64,000 nt of DNA from Allodiplogaster sudhausi (lineage: Eukaryota; Nematoda; Chromadorea; Rhabditida; Diplogasteridae): the NCBI GenBank assembly GCA_945643635.1, contig CALZFC010000257.1, positions 1,033,501 to 1,097,500 on the forward strand, written 5' to 3'. A program made the position numbers and the translations under genes. A model generated the notes under the pieces. The model did not search any database. It had not been told where the DNA came from and worked only from the letters and a program-made list of their open reading frames with translations. How positions within the stretch are numbered: position 1 is the stretch's first letter; every line of letters starts with the position of its first letter. This document shows positions 10,915 through 22,829 of this stretch, in pieces.

Positions 10915-11250
10915 ATACAAAAGAAAAATATTGAAGCTATAAAGCATATACAGTTTAGTAAATATTCTAATTTCGGGAAGAAATGATGCGTAAATGTTAG
11001 AATGTCCATGTTCTCCGAAAAAAAGAAAGAAAGCAAAACAGACTTTACAGATGGGTACTATTTTTCAAGATTTCGTGCAAGAAAAAGTATTATTTAAAAA
11101 AATGCATATTTACTCCCACCCCTCTCTTTTGAAAGCATCAAAGAAATAGGTTCTGCCTTCCGCAATCGTGTTTTCGACAGTTTCAAATCTGCAATCAATC
11201 AATGTGGCAAGAAGGATGCTCTTTTGGCTTCTCTCATCTCTGTCACTCTT

Positions 11251-11291
<41 letters not shown>

Positions 11292-11839
11292 TACTCTATC
11301 AGTGACTACCTCCATTTTCACGCTTACTCATCTGCACTTTCGCCCTCTATTTTTTTCTCTATCACTTTTTTCTCTGCTTCTGCTTCCACATTTTTTCTCC
11401 TTTCCTTTTCCTTGTTCGATGTTCCCTTTTCAATGCACTGATGGTCACGTTTTATGTTTATCGCACGAGAGCATCTTTTGCTGTTGAATGAAAGAGGAAG
11501 AATTGGATGCACTATCAGAGTGTGAAAGGGCAGATATGAGAGAGGAAGATAGAGAGGGAGAAAGAGAGAGGGAGAAAGAGAGTGGGAGAAAGAAAGAGGA
11601 GAAGGAGAGGGGAGAGGGATAAAGATAAGAGAGAAAGATAGAGGGAGAAAGATAAATGGGAGAAAAAGTGAAGAGAAGGAGAAAGAGAGAGGAGAGGGAG
11701 AAGGGAAATGAGAGAGAGGAGGACAGAGAGAACGTGCGAGCAAAAGAGAAAGGAAGGATTAGAGGAAGAGAAGGCAAAGAGACAAAGATAAACGAGCAAT
11801 AGCGTGGAAGAGAGGAAGGAAGAGAGAAGGACAGAGACA

Positions 11840-11874
<35 letters not shown>

Positions 11875-12539
11875 AAGAGACTTCGAATGGCAGAGAAAGA
11901 GAGCTCCTCCACAACATTCCTTCTCATTGCTCAAAAGAACGCTTCTCTTTTCTTTCTCAAATCAGATTGGAAACTCCTTCCACTTTGTCAGATTGTGCAA
12001 TGCGCCTCAAGTTATGCAATCTCAACGGAACAAATAAAATGCCAACTATTAGAGAGGAGCGAGAAGTTAGAAGAAGCCTTGATTTTGACAGCTAACAAAA
12101 TGAAATATTTATGTGATCCCATCCCACCTTCTTTCGTGATGCTTACTTCGCTCCATTTGCATTGTTCACTTTACGCTATTTCTCTGGAAATCGTTACTAT
12201 CTCTTGCCGTTCTCAGTCATCTCAAATCAATTTGCTTGTTTTAAATGTGTAATTTATGGCAGAAGCATGTCAGGCTATTTGTTTTAGTATTTTTTTCAAC
12301 TATTCATGAGTCATGAACTCTTGCAACGAAAGAAAGGGGCGGAGCTTTGCTCTAACCCTCTCTGACAAGCAGTGTTCGCGTGCTTTTTCGCCCTTTTGAA
12401 TGTTGTTGTCTTATCAGAAGTAAATCGGCCCTTATCGCGCAATGTGTTCGCTATTCATGGCAATGTGAGAAAAGAGAAAGAAGAGAGAGAGCAAGAGAAA
12501 GGGAGAGAGAAAGAAAGAGAGACAGAGAGAGAAAGAGAA

Positions 12540-12580
<41 letters not shown>

Positions 12581-12883
12581 AGGAAAAGGAACGGACAGAG
12601 ATAAGAGAGATGTATAGGAGAGAGAGAGAGAGCGAAAGCGAGATCAATTGAGAGAGAAAGAAATGAGAGAGTGGCTACCTTATGTCTTCCTGATTCTACT
12701 TTAGCCACCAGGCTTCCTCTTCTTCCACCATGCCCTATGGCCAGCGGTGCACTCGAGCGTCCGTGCAACCCGTGCAGGTTTCTGCCGGGAACTCTCACAA
12801 TGTTTTTTTGTTGTCGAATCTTAAACGGTGCCCGAGTAGAACCACAGATTGCAAGTTGCAGATTCGTCTCATTTTTCTTCTTA

Positions 12884-12925
<42 letters not shown>
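10733..12925. repeat. Cluster of (GA)n/(CT)n simple repeats
   Basis: Dense purine or pyrimidine tracts lie at about 10,733-10,912 (GA), 11,252-11,287 (CT), 11,530-11,880 (GA-rich), 12,470-12,665 (GA) and 12,886-12,922 (CT). They translate to LSLSLS, RERERE or SLSSLS on all frames. None is counted as a gene. Confidence 0.95.
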
Positions 12926-12926
<1 letters not shown>

Positions 12927-13209
12927 CATGCTCTCCTTTGATCGATCTACTGGAGCACAAACGGTTTCTTTAGCAGCAGAGTAAATAATGGCCTTGGCAC
13001 CCACGAGAAAAGAGTCAGAAAATTTTACTTTTGATCTGCACGTACGCACACTGTCTGTTAAGAGTGATAAGCTGAAGGAATTTGTTTGTTTATTTATGTA
13101 TTTAAAGAAATCATGACCAAATGAAAAATGAAATGACCAAAAATCAAAATTAATTGTCTCGTGTGTCGGTTCAATTAATTAATTAATTAATTAAATAAAT
13201 AATTAATAG

Positions 13210-13290
13210 ATCGTCTCGTGTGCCGGCGACCGCCTCGTGCTGAACGAGGCTGCCCTTCGGCAGGTGCTCGAGCATCGCCATATTTCTTAG
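13210..13290 (+). CDS. Isolated N-terminal atlastin-like exon of A2
   Basis: After an attaatag acceptor the frame reads IVSCAGDRLVLNEAALRQVL and ends at TAG 13288-13290. In atlastins the segment before the P-loop has the form of a hydrophobic strand, a short turn and LDEAAL..IL, and this exon fits that pattern. It is GC-rich against AT-rich surroundings. The expected donor before the stop is not visible. A GT inside (CAG/gtgctc at 13263) would cut off the last helix. Confidence 0.5.
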   Translation: MVSCAGDRLVLNEAALRQVLEHRHIS

Positions 13291-16200
13291 GCCGGCGCCA
13301 ACTGCGAGGCAAGCAAGACCACCTTTCACTTTTTTTTCAAAGAGCCAAAAACTCACCTTTGAATTCGCGCCTTTTTGCCTGACTGGAAAGCGAGAGAGCA
13401 TTTGCCTTTCCATTAGAGGAGTGAGTTGTTGGCACCTTTAGAATGAAAAAAGAAATAGCTGCATGCAAACGTCGACATTTCATTTTGGTTCCTCTCCATT
13501 TCATTTTGGTTCCTCTTTCGCGTTGCATCGCTCCTCTTTATGCGCTCTCTTCTCTAGCACTTGTGATAATTTCGCGAAAGGTTTTTATTTATTTATTTAT
13601 TCAATACATCATTAAGATGTGACGACATTAAGAGCTTAAGAGCGAGAAGATTGCGAGATTCAACTGTAATGTTTTGAAGAAAAGGGAATGCAATAATCCG
13701 TGGAGAGGAAGAAGAAAAACAAATAGTGGGGAAAGATCTATTGTAAATGGATGAAGAGGGGAGGGTTGGGGGGGGGGGGTGGATGAAGGCAGCAGCAGAT
13801 CTCCTCGACACCGTAGGGGTTGGCAGGATCCCAGTGTGGTATGCATGCGGGGTGCGCGACGTCCCGAGGAGGTGACCAGGCTCCAGTGACATACATGTGC
13901 GGGCAGTGCACATCTCAGTATCGAGGGATCAGCCGCTGCTTGAGGGGAGGGGGGACTACTATAAATGTATGTGTATAAAGATATAAGGATAATTTAGCAT
14001 GAAGAGTAATTAGCAAGAGAAGGAAAATTGAAATAGAAAGATAGCAAAATTGGACTAGAAATTGACCATGATAAAGATATACTGATAATGAATCAAATTA
14101 CAGATTGGGAACCTTAATTTGAAATAGCTCCAAAAGAGGAAGTGAGCAGATTACTTTTCGAAAGTTCCTGACATTTGTAGAAGATGTGGCAATTAGAGGA
14201 AGCTTATAATAGTATGATGCCACTCTTATAGTCGATAATCTTGTTCTAGGTAGATGGAAAGAATACTGAGAGCATCTACCATTAGTGGGCTTGAAAATGA
14301 AGAATTTGCTGATAGGGATATCAATAATACTATGTAGCAACTTATAGGTATAGACAAGATCAATCTGAGTACGCCTTACTAAGATAGATGGTAGTTCATA
14401 AAGAGAGAGACGGCATGAATGGGAAGGAATTTCTCTAAATGGAACAAATGCATTAGTACAGCGAAGGAACAACAATCTAGTGAATATGTGCTGGATGCGC
14501 TCACTAATAAGACCCGTTTGATGTGGAGACCGTATAATTGAGGAAAATTCCGTGATCGGGAGAATATAACACTTATAACAGAAGAGGTAAATATCAGGAG
14601 TTCTGGACGAGAGCATTCGAAAGAGACTGAAAACTAGGTTTAGCGAACGGCGGCAAATCGCCTCTATGTGTTCCTTGAAAGAGAATCTACAGTCTATTAA
14701 AACGCCTAGATCTCGAATGGCTGATGAAGAATAAGTGAAAGGAATTGCAGGGAGCTGATGGGACACAAGGTAAGGATAACGAGGATTATTTTTACCTAAG
14801 TGGAGTACATTACACTTTTTGTGTGCAATGTGGAGCTGCCATTTTAGGCAGTAGGACTCAAATAGACTGGTTGCTTGATAAAGTTGGTGAGAAGGAAGTG
14901 AATCAGAGGGGCCGAAAGTGGTGTAAATTTTGATGTCATCAGCAAAAGAAGAGATTTTAACACTGGGAAGAGGGGAGAGAACGGAAGGGAGGTCGGAAAT
15001 GAAAAGATTGAAAAGGAGGGGAGAAAGTACAGCGCCTTGAGGCACTCCACTTGTAGCCTGAAAAGGTGCCGAGAGGGCACCACCGACTTTTAGCTGAAAT
15101 GATCGCTTTCATTTTAAACCAAAAACACTTTCTATTCTACTTCGCATTCCACATGCATATTTTTTATGTAAACGAAAATGGTCAGAAACGATATACTTAG
15201 TAATATTCATAAATTCACTCACCATGCCTCTAAATCATGTTATTTTATCGATTGAGGCATTTTCTACATATAAGGGAAAAGGGAATAGGAACCGTTAATA
15301 CTCATCCATATAGACATTGATCTTTTCAGCAACAACAATAAAAAAGATACTTGACCATTATATATATCTGTATTACAGATCGCAATCTTTAACATTGCCG
15401 GCTCGGCTCGTCAGGGCAAGAGCTTCATCCTCAACCTTTTTCTCGAATTCTTCTACGCCGAACAAGCGAGACTCGAGGTGTGCAATCTTTTGAATATCAA
15501 ATATTCCCTTGACTATTTCAATTCAGCCAATTCCGATTTACTTACCGACTTATTTATTCATTTATCGTACATGAAATTAAGACATCCTATGTGACTCTTG
15601 ATTTGAAATACAACGATTGTAAGTTATACTAGGACAATAAAAGTAAGTTCTACTATGGAGTACAATGATTGTCACTGTTACTAGGACAATGATTGTTACG
15701 ATTACTACTAGAATGACTCAAAGTGAAATGCCAGGGCGATGCAAGCGCGAGTTGGCGCGCGGAGGGCACTCGCTTCGCCGGCTTCCACTTCCTTAACGGC
15801 GCGAACTCGGATACGCAGGGCGTCTGGATGTGGGGCGAGCCCATCATGCTGCCGCTAAGGGATAGACTGCTCGCCGTTGTTCTGGTATTGTTTATACCGT
15901 TGTTCTGGTATGTTGAATTTAAAATATATAAGTCTCCTCTTGTTCTTATTACCGTTATGGTGAATACCTGGCTTGGCTGGATTTATAGATAAAAAGAAGT
16001 GTCACAGGCTGCTTATATAGTAACAGGCTAAAAGTTTACTCCTTCCGATAGTCTTCTTTTTGTTTGTTTGTTTGTCTTTACTTTTTCCGTTAAATGGCCA
16101 ACAAGATGAGTGTCTAACTTAAGCGTGGTTTCCAGATGGACACGCAGGGTCTCTTCGATGCGACCATTTCAGCCGAGGCGACGGAGACTTCTTATTCACT

Positions 16201-19047
16201 CTTCGCTCTCTCCACTCTCATCTCATCCGTCCAAGTCTTCAATGTCATGCGAACGATTGAGGTCTCTCTCAAATTTTTTTTAAAATTGTCGTCCTAATCA
16301 TTATTCTCTAATTTTATTGAGACCGAAGAGACTTATTAGTTCTCTTTTTTAAGGCACCATTTATCGCCTTTTACCGAATGTTGATGGAGTTTGGCGCGGC
16401 TATCGCACAAGGCGATGAGCATGCCTTCCAGGTTAGCCACGTGCGACACACGACATCACCGATCGAATTTGCACAACGTTTTGAGCCCAGTAGAATTGGA
16501 CCTTTCACAAATGTTGAGATCGAAAATAAATCTTGAAAATGTCATCCACAACCATTTTCCGCAATCTTTGCATTAATTGGAGACGATGTACCTGCTCGTG
16601 CGCGATTGGTCCTTCCCGAACGACTACCCGTACGGGCTGCAGCAGACAGACCTCTTCCTTCGTCAGCGTGGCCAGGTTGGTAACAGCCTCTTGGCTACAG
16701 AAGACACACTGAAATTGTTAATTGATGATTTTCATTTAAAAAAAATGGATGACTTGCTGAAATCAAACAATATGTAGAGTCAATCTTTTCTTTCCAAATA
16801 CACCTTCAGATAACTTTAATTCTTTTAAAGCAGCGCAAAACTCACATCAGCAGTAATCTACATACCTATGTATTTTATTTTTCCTGACTTTTGTAGTCGT
16901 GTCTCTCTAGAACACATATTCTCTCGCTTTTGTATCGGGCAAAAAGGCGCGAATTCAAACATGAGTTTTGGCTTATTTAAAGGGAGCGTGCTTAGTGTAC
17001 ACGAATTACTCCTGAAGGATCTCCTCGAAACGTCGCAAATGTTCGAGCGCGCCGGCTGCGTTCTCTTGCCACTTCCGGGCGAGAGCGTCATGACAGAGCC
17101 AAATTTTGATGGCAACATTATTCGTGAGTTTCTCTCTCTCTCTCTCTCTCTCCCTTCCTCTCCCACATTCTCCTCTCTCTCTCTCTCTTGCTCTTTCTCC
17201 TCTCTCTTTCCCTCTTTCTCTCTTTTCCTCTCTTTCGATTTTCATCAATGGCAAACGATATTATTTAAATAACTTGTTTTACATAATAACAACTCCAGTA
17301 TCGATGTCGCAGCTATAACATTTCCTCAATTAAGGGATATCTTTTAAGGACAATTTCATAGCTTAAGACATTTCCCCTTTGGAATTAATTAAGTAAAAAT
17401 TAAGATATATCTCCCCGCTTTCTGGAACACGTCGGCGCCATGGCTGCCCACATGCTATCATCTGGTGAGCTTTGTGGAAAGAAGATCAACGAGCAGCGCG
17501 CCACTGGCAGTCAACTTGTTCAATACTGCACGGTAAGCAATTACTTTTATAAGACACAAAAAAGAACATGCGCATCCGATACTCGTCGGGTTTACTCTCC
17601 AATGCACAGGCAATGGCTGCGTGCATCGCGCAGAACAGCCGGATCCTGCCGCAGGATGTCGTCAGCGCGAATGCGCAGGTCGCAAGGCAATTCGCTCTAA
17701 AGGCCGGAGTGGACAAGTTCAGCGATATCATGAACCAGGTGCGTTATATTTCTCTTCAGACGATTGTGTGAAACAACTTGTTTTGTAAACAAAATTGTCA
17801 CATAAAAGAACTATCATATCAACAAAATTGTCACGTCAACAGAACTTTCACATGAACAAAATTGTGACATAAGCATGGACAAAATCGATATGAGAAAAAA
17901 GCGCTAGACTAAATATTTTGAACTGACAACAAAAGGCTTTCCATTTCCAAACGATATACAATCAGGAGTTGGCTCCCGGCATTCCGTTCTCATCTAATGA
18001 GCTGAATGAGAAGCGCGAGCTGGCGCTTCAGTTGGCTAGCCAAGAAATGTGGAGGTACTCTCAAGTTTCCGTAATCTTTGTTCTAATTATCTTTCCACAT
18101 GTTAGGGCTAATTACTCTGAATGACCAGGTATTATAATAATTTGCAGCTCTCCTCGCGCTCGTAATGTCTGCACTGAAGAAGACGAAAATTTGCTGATTG
18201 CAAAAACGATGGTAAATTTATTTTATTTCATTATATATTTACATATATATATATTTATTTATTTATTTATTTATTTAAAAAAAACTCTCTCGTGGCTCTA
18301 GGAACTCTTCGCTAGAATGGAAGCACTTAATGACGAGCGATTGCGATCTCAAGCGGAAATTGAGGGAAGAGAGAGGCTTCAGGCACAGATGCAGGAGCAG
18401 GCTGAGGTGTTGTCTTCATTATTCTATTATTTTATAACTTATTTTTCATTTTTAATTTTTTTTTAAATTAATTTCTTCTATTAGCTCATCAATTGAAAAC
18501 CGTCGATGTCGTAATAGAATCCTCTCTTTTTTTAAAATAAGAATTGTACTGTGCACAAAACCAACTTCTTATTCAGATACTACGTCGAATCGAAGCGGAG
18601 AACGAAGCGGCGCGCCTTGAGATGATAAGAATGCAAAGGGCTATGGAAGAGGAGAGAGAGCGAGCTAGGGAGGCAGAGAGGCAGAGAGAGTGGGAGAGAG
18701 AAAGAGAGCGCGAGAGGGAGAGAGATAGGGAGCGCGAGAGGGAGAGAGAGAGGGAGCGCGAGAGGGAGAGAGAGAGAGGGAGCGCGAGAGGGAGAGAGAG
18801 CGAGAAAGAGAACGACCACGTCCCGCAATTCTTGATCTGTGTCGTCATGGCATGCGTCAAGGCTTTTGCCCCCTCTGCTTCCTTTTCTAGATCGAATTCC
18901 CGTGTATGCTATCGAGTTCATTTGTGCAGAATTGCTTTGGATTACCTCACAATCATTAGGGCTGTGAACATTTCTTGTTATTATATATACTCAAAAATGT
19001 ATGCAAACCCTTCGATCGCATTGCCATATTACCGTGACCACACTTGA
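13210..19047 (+). CDS. Gene A2: atlastin/GBP-like GTPase, tandem paralogue of A1
   Basis: Predicted exons: 13210-about 13287, 15379-15477, 15735-15884, 16136-16261, 16354-16431, 16583-16675, 17018-17123, 17405-17532, 17610-17738, 17966-18054, 18148-18211, 18302-18406, 18577-19047. From the second exon on, lengths and phases match A1 almost exactly. The motifs are intact: P-loop GSARQGKS, TQGVWMW, DTQG, VRDWSF and GCVLLPLPG. The first exon (GDRLVLNEAALRQVLEH) matches the region just before the P-loop in atlastins, but its frame meets a TAG at 13288-13290 and I see no clear donor, so the 5' joint may be broken. A LINE fragment lies in that intron. After the coil exon the gene diverges: there are no ZZ fingers, and the last frame is mostly Arg/Glu repeats encoded by GA-rich DNA. 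Confidence 0.75.
13583..15075 (-). mobile_element. 5'-truncated non-LTR retrotransposon (LINE), copy 1
   Basis: Read on the - strand, this has the C-terminal half of a reverse transcriptase (14,098-15,045: MPQGAVLSPLLFNLFI, catalytic FADDIKI, KCNVLHLGKNNPRYPY, RDLGVLID). A long 3' UTR and a (TAAA)n tail at 13,585-13,602 follow. The 5' RT and the endonuclease are missing, as usual for 5'-truncated insertions. The style is CR1/Jockey-like, but the clade is not certain. It lies in the first intron of A2, antisense to it. Copy 2 is at 34,963-36,118 and shares the GTCACATCTTAAT..GATGTA 3' end. Confidence 0.85.
14098..15045 (-). pseudogene. Reverse transcriptase fragment of LINE copy 1
   Basis: The 315-residue open frame starts inside the RT domain at MPQGAVLSPLL (RT motif B region) and includes the YADD-like box FADD. 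It then runs through the thumb and C-terminal domain to a stop near 14,098. It has no upstream start or endonuclease domain. The ORF is intact over its length, which suggests a fairly recent insertion. Confidence 0.85.
17124..17404 (+). repeat. CT-rich tract in A2 intron
   Basis: The intron between 17123 and 17405 holds (TC)n and CCCTCTCC-type pyrimidine repeats (about 17,128-17,240). The same intron in A1 (5,567-5,841) has a shorter (TCTC)n tract at the same place, so the tract expanded in A2. Confidence 0.85.
18577..19047 (+). CDS. Last exon of A2: repeat-encoded Arg/Glu coiled coil
   Basis: After acceptor cttattcag the exon reads ILRRIEAENEAARLEMIRMQ and continues with long RERERE/EREREW runs encoded by GAGAGGGAGCGC-type repeats (18,648-18,812). 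It closes with two weakly hydrophobic stretches and TGA at 19045-19047. The first 40 residues look like a genuine coiled coil. The simple-repeat part may be an expansion. A donor at the AACGACCAC/gtcccg site (about 18,820) could end the exon earlier. Confidence 0.5.
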   Translation: MLRRIEAENEAARLEMIRMQRAMEEERERAREAERQREWERERERERERDRERERERERERERERERGSARGRESEKENDHVPQFLICVVMACVKAFAPSASFSRSNSRVCYRVHLCRIALDYLTIIRAVNISCYYIYSKMYANPSIALPYYRDHT

Positions 19048-20089
19048 CTGCTTGAAGTACATGGAGTTGAACGCGTTCAAATACATGTGGAAAAGGTTCA
19101 GTTTATGCAGGAAATATGCTATTTATATTTGTTAAAAATTGTATGCATTAAATAGTGAATACCGATATCTCTCTATCTCTTATTCTACATATATCTCTTT
19201 CCCTCTCTCTCTTTTTCGCTATCTCTCTCATTCGCTCTCTTTCTCTCATTGGAGAGCGAGTTTCGTGAGGGAGAGAGGGAGGGAGAGGGAGAGAGCGAGA
19301 GAAAGAGCGAGAAGGAGAGAGCGAGAGGGAGAGAGTGAAAGAGAGAGGGAGAGGGAGAAGGAGAGAGGGAGGACGTCGAGGGCGGCCGTGACGGTGGACG
19401 CCGCCGAGACGCGCGGCCAGCCGGCGGCCGGGCACAAAGTAGAGGAGGCAGCCTGAGAGGAGGCCAGAAATTCGCGCCTCTTTGCCTGAGACACACGGGA
19501 TTGAGAAAGAAGCGACTACAATAGTCAGGAAATTTTAAGTCGATTACTACCGTATGACGGCAAACAAAAGTTCTCTACCGAAACGGATTCTTAACAAGAA
19601 AGTTACTTTAATCAAAACTTTCACTTGAATTCGCGCCTTTTTGACTGACGCTTAATTTAGATAGATGTGCACTACAATAATTAAGAAAATTCAAAAACAT
19701 TTCGTGCTCCTTTAAGAAATCTGTTGACAGATATCGAGATATCATTTATCCTTTCCGGCGGTTTAGCCTTGCATAAATCTTCTATAATCGCTCTTCTCTA
19801 TGCGTATGCGAGTTTTGTTGCTAAAAATTGTAATCAACCCGAAATAGCTCTTAAAATATACCAAATGTTTGCAAATAAAACATATCTTGTTCCCTAAAAG
19901 ACGAGTCTCAACCGAAATCTGTCTTCTCCATAATTAATTCACATGCGCGCTCTCGCCATTGTATTAGGGAAATTATCGTATGAGTTTCAAGGATGAGTAT
20001 TGGCTTCCTTTATTAAATCTACAATTTTGCTGGTTAGTGTATAATAAAGAACATCAAAGGCACAAGTGCAGAGACATAATCGAGGGCTG

Positions 20090-20377
20090 AAAATATTCTC
20101 TTCGAAATACAGCCATCTAAGATGATTTTATTCTGTAGCTTCTTTTCTAAAGTTGGCTTACTAATTTCATTCAGGATACTAGATTTAGAATGGAGGACTC
20201 AACTTGAATTCGTGCTTTTTAGCCTGACATAAGTTTTAAAAAAGTCAAAAATAGTACGGACGAGTTTAGTACAACTTTAAGAAAAAAAGTATGCCGAAGT
20301 CGAGATGCCGAATTTTGTTGCTTCCCGGCGGTTTTGCGTTGCTTCGTTCCTCTTTAAACTCCCTCTTCTCTTCCAAT
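20090..20377 (+). repeat. Left part of segmental duplication interrupted by the MULE
   Basis: This stretch matches 26,050-26,380 in the same order. Shared blocks are ATTCTGTAGCTTCTTTTCTA, the AATTCG..CCTTTTAGCCTGA motif, GTTTAGTACAACTTTAAGAA and CCTCTTTAAACTCCCTC. The match continues right of the MULE (22,985-23,340 against 26,380-26,700). Confidence 0.8.
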
Positions 20378-20386
20378 TCTGATGCT
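20378..20386. repeat. Left 9-bp target-site duplication of the MULE
   Basis: TCTGATGCT directly abuts the left terminus (GGTGCC). The identical sequence abuts the right terminus at 22,985-22,993. Confidence 0.9.
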
Positions 20387-20540
20387 GGTGCCTTGATTTT
20401 TGGTCAAAAGATTTTTGGTCAAATGATTGTTGGTCAAATTTTTCCTGATTTTTGGTCAAATGATTGTTGGTCAATGATTGTTGGTCAGATGATTGTTGGT
20501 CAAACGATTTCTCAAATATGTGATTTTTGGTCAAATGTTA
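20387..20540 (+). repeat. Left terminal inverted repeat of MULE, built of tandem units
   Basis: Repeats of TTTTTGGTCAAA and GATTGTTGGTCAAA occur about seven times. The arm matches 22,830-22,984 in inverse orientation, including the CAAATATGTGATTTTTGGTC inner end. Confidence 0.9.
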
Positions 20541-20691
20541 AATAAAAATGAGTGCATAACGCTTTGAACGTGTGTAAACACCATTTATTAAACTGAAGGA
20601 CAGTAAAATCGAGTTGTAACTTTAAAAAAAAATGTCTGGCTAAGCAAGGAAATTAAAATGAAATGGAGAGAGTTGTTGGATTAGAAGAGAC

Positions 20692-22628
20692 TTATGTAGT
20701 GGACGGGTCGATGATGTTAGCAGAAATGGCACGAAGGAAATCTTCGAGGGAGAGGGTGCCGAAGTTGTTCACCACGTTCTTGAGTCTTGCATTCATAACT
20801 GCGTACTTCTTCTTGGAAAGAAGAGCGGGAGGGGAGCCGATCTGTAGCCGCGCAATTTTTCCCTCCGTCAGCCCTTGCTCATCCCGAAGGCGGTCGAGAA
20901 GAGTGTATACCTGCATTTACAAACAAAACAATGTCTTTATATTATCCTTTTTAGACATACCGTGGGATGTACCAGATTCTTCGAGAAAACACTATGCCAT
21001 CCTTCGAGATGGTTGTTTGTTCTGGGGATGTCATCTTGCGTAAGCTAGAAAGTGATTGAACTAAATGAACACGATGTTTCCGCAGATATTTCTACCTTGT
21101 ACACGTTCCACATCGCAATGGGGAAAAGGGGAGCGACATCTCTGCCGTTGCGGAACTTTTTACCGACCCAAGTATGCTTGAAATAGTCAATGAACGAGCA
21201 AATTGCCATGACCGAAGCTGAAGTGTCTTCGAGAACGTCCGAACAGAAAGCAAATGCCCGCTCGACTTCAGTCTCGGGCACAAATGGAAGTGCGATGAAA
21301 TAACGGAGAGCCACCTGGACATCCCCGCCAGCCTGAACCGAAAATTTCAGCATATTGAGATATGTATTCCTGTTAGAAAACCTTGTACAATGGGCTCAAG
21401 CCAAGTTCTGAAATCTTCCGCCAGAGAGCCTGAGCGTAATGGAAGTGACATCCGTGGACAAGGGAATTCGGAAAGACAGAGCGAGCAGCATTTTCTTGAG
21501 ATTTTTCAAAATCCATAATGACGCAGCTGGGATTCAGACCTGCATATATATCGTTGACAATATCGGGAAAAAAGGAGAAAAAAAAAAGAATTTCGACCTG
21601 GAGCAAGCGACACCAAGTGGGACAGCACATCGATATACAACGATTCACGTTTGTTTGGGAGTAGGGCGTATGCCTAACAGTAGCAATGGGTAGAGGAAAT
21701 TAATTTTTTTTACGAACCAGCGGTAAGAAAGAGCCGTACACCCGTGCATGGACTGTCCACAGTTGAGTGAAGAGAGCCGGAACACATGAAAAAGTCCCAT
21801 CCACAGCAATCAAATCTGCTTTCGAGAGCTCTGCGAGGTTTGTCGGTGTTGTAAAGACTAAGACACGCTCGGGGTCAGCAATTCCTATTGTGAGATTCAT
21901 ATTATAGTTTGGACAAGTATTAATGTGGAGAACAGACCTGAGTCAAAGGAAAGAAACATCTCTCCCTTGTGGGATGTGATCATAGAGGGGGTGAAGTGGA
22001 TGTCAGCCAGGGTCTTGGGAGTTGGAGGGGGGGCAGCGATTCGCTTTCGAGCGTGTGCAACTGCTTGAGCCATATGACTCGCCTTTGTGAGATGCGCCTG
22101 TGCGTCCGCTGAAGCCGTTCGGAGCACATTCATGAGGATGGTCCTGCTTGGTGCCTGGCTTCTGGCCGCTTCTTCGAAAACCCTCGATGTGATCAGTCGA
22201 GCTTCCTTGCGACCAGCAACAACTGTGCACGTGTGTGTATTGAGACGCTAAATATATGCAGATATATTTCAGTGAAGCTTCAAAAAGGGAGCAGTGGTTA
22301 CCTCAACAACTAACGGATCCTTTTGCTTAACAATCACTCGCCCGGGACACTTGGAAATTCTCTGCCGGTCGCAGCGGTAGACAACTCCGTTCGGGTTTTG
22401 GTAACCCTGTAGATGCATAGTAATTACATATTACTTATGAAAAAAACATAATATATAATATACCTTGTAATACAAGTGTGACTTGTAGGAGAATAGTTCG
22501 CCCCCTCGTTTCGTGGTGGCGAAACGAGGGGCTGAAGAAAGGGGCGAAGGCGCATCAGCAGGCGGAGAAGGGGACTTGGAAGAAGGACGAGGAGATGAAG
22601 ACGGCGAAAGGCGAAGTAGCGAAGCCAT
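20692..22628 (-). CDS. MULE transposase with FLYWCH-type N-terminal zinc finger
   Basis: Probable exons (- strand order): 22628-22464, 22406-22302, 22247-21938, 21884-21714, 21673-21598, 21539-21383, 21332-21097, 21044-20961, 20910-20692. The N-terminus FATTKRGGELFSYKSHLYYK continued by VVYRCDRQR..CPGR and THTC fits a FLYWCH DNA-binding finger. The MULE core follows: LIAVDGTFSCVP (first catalytic Asp), AYALLPNKRESLYIDVL, CVIMDFEKSQENAA (second Asp), the MULE hallmark GCHFHYAQALWRKI, and TNNHLEGWHSVF. The protein ends IDPSTT. Most splice sites are canonical. The joint between exons 4 and 5 (21714/21673) is one base out of phase as I read it, so this copy may be slightly damaged. Confidence 0.8.
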
Positions 22629-22829
22629 CGTTCTAAAGAACTGGGGATGTTTATGGCAAACAGTTCCAAATAAATAAAATGGAATGAAGAATGAGGAGAA
22701 AACAGAGCATGTGGATGCAAAACGAAAACGAATTGGCATCTTGTCAACTCGCGATTTAAATGTGACGGAGTCGAGAGGGAAAAAATGAGGGAAAAAGAGG
22801 AGGGAAAAAAATGCGGGAATTTAAGCTTT

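Larger units (their letters stand above)
9717..13209. other. Intergenic region, AT-rich then GA/CT-rich
   Basis: No multi-exon gene is seen between A1 and A2. A 51-codon ORF lies at 10,202-10,357. From 10,733 on the region is dominated by (GA)n and (CT)n tracts that open long low-complexity frames on both strands. A GC-richer patch at about 12,690-12,870 has no convincing splice-bounded frame. Confidence 0.6.
19048..20386. other. Non-coding region with simple repeats and dispersed repeat cores
   Basis: Mixed (CT)n/(GA)n at about 19,185-19,372 is followed by a GC-rich patch (19,373-19,460). That patch resembles 25,100-25,190: both have GGCCAGC..GGC..GCACAAA followed by AATTCGCGCC..TTTTGCCTGA. 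Copies of the AATTCGCGCC motif recur at 19,471, 19,628 and 20,206. No gene is seen. Confidence 0.6.

Noticed and set aside
10671..12960. Many LSLSLS and RERERE frames on both strands
   Set aside because: Low-complexity translations of (CT)n/(GA)n tracts without splice context. The same applies at 38-42 kb, 43.6-44.6 kb, 50 kb and 62.6-63.8 kb.
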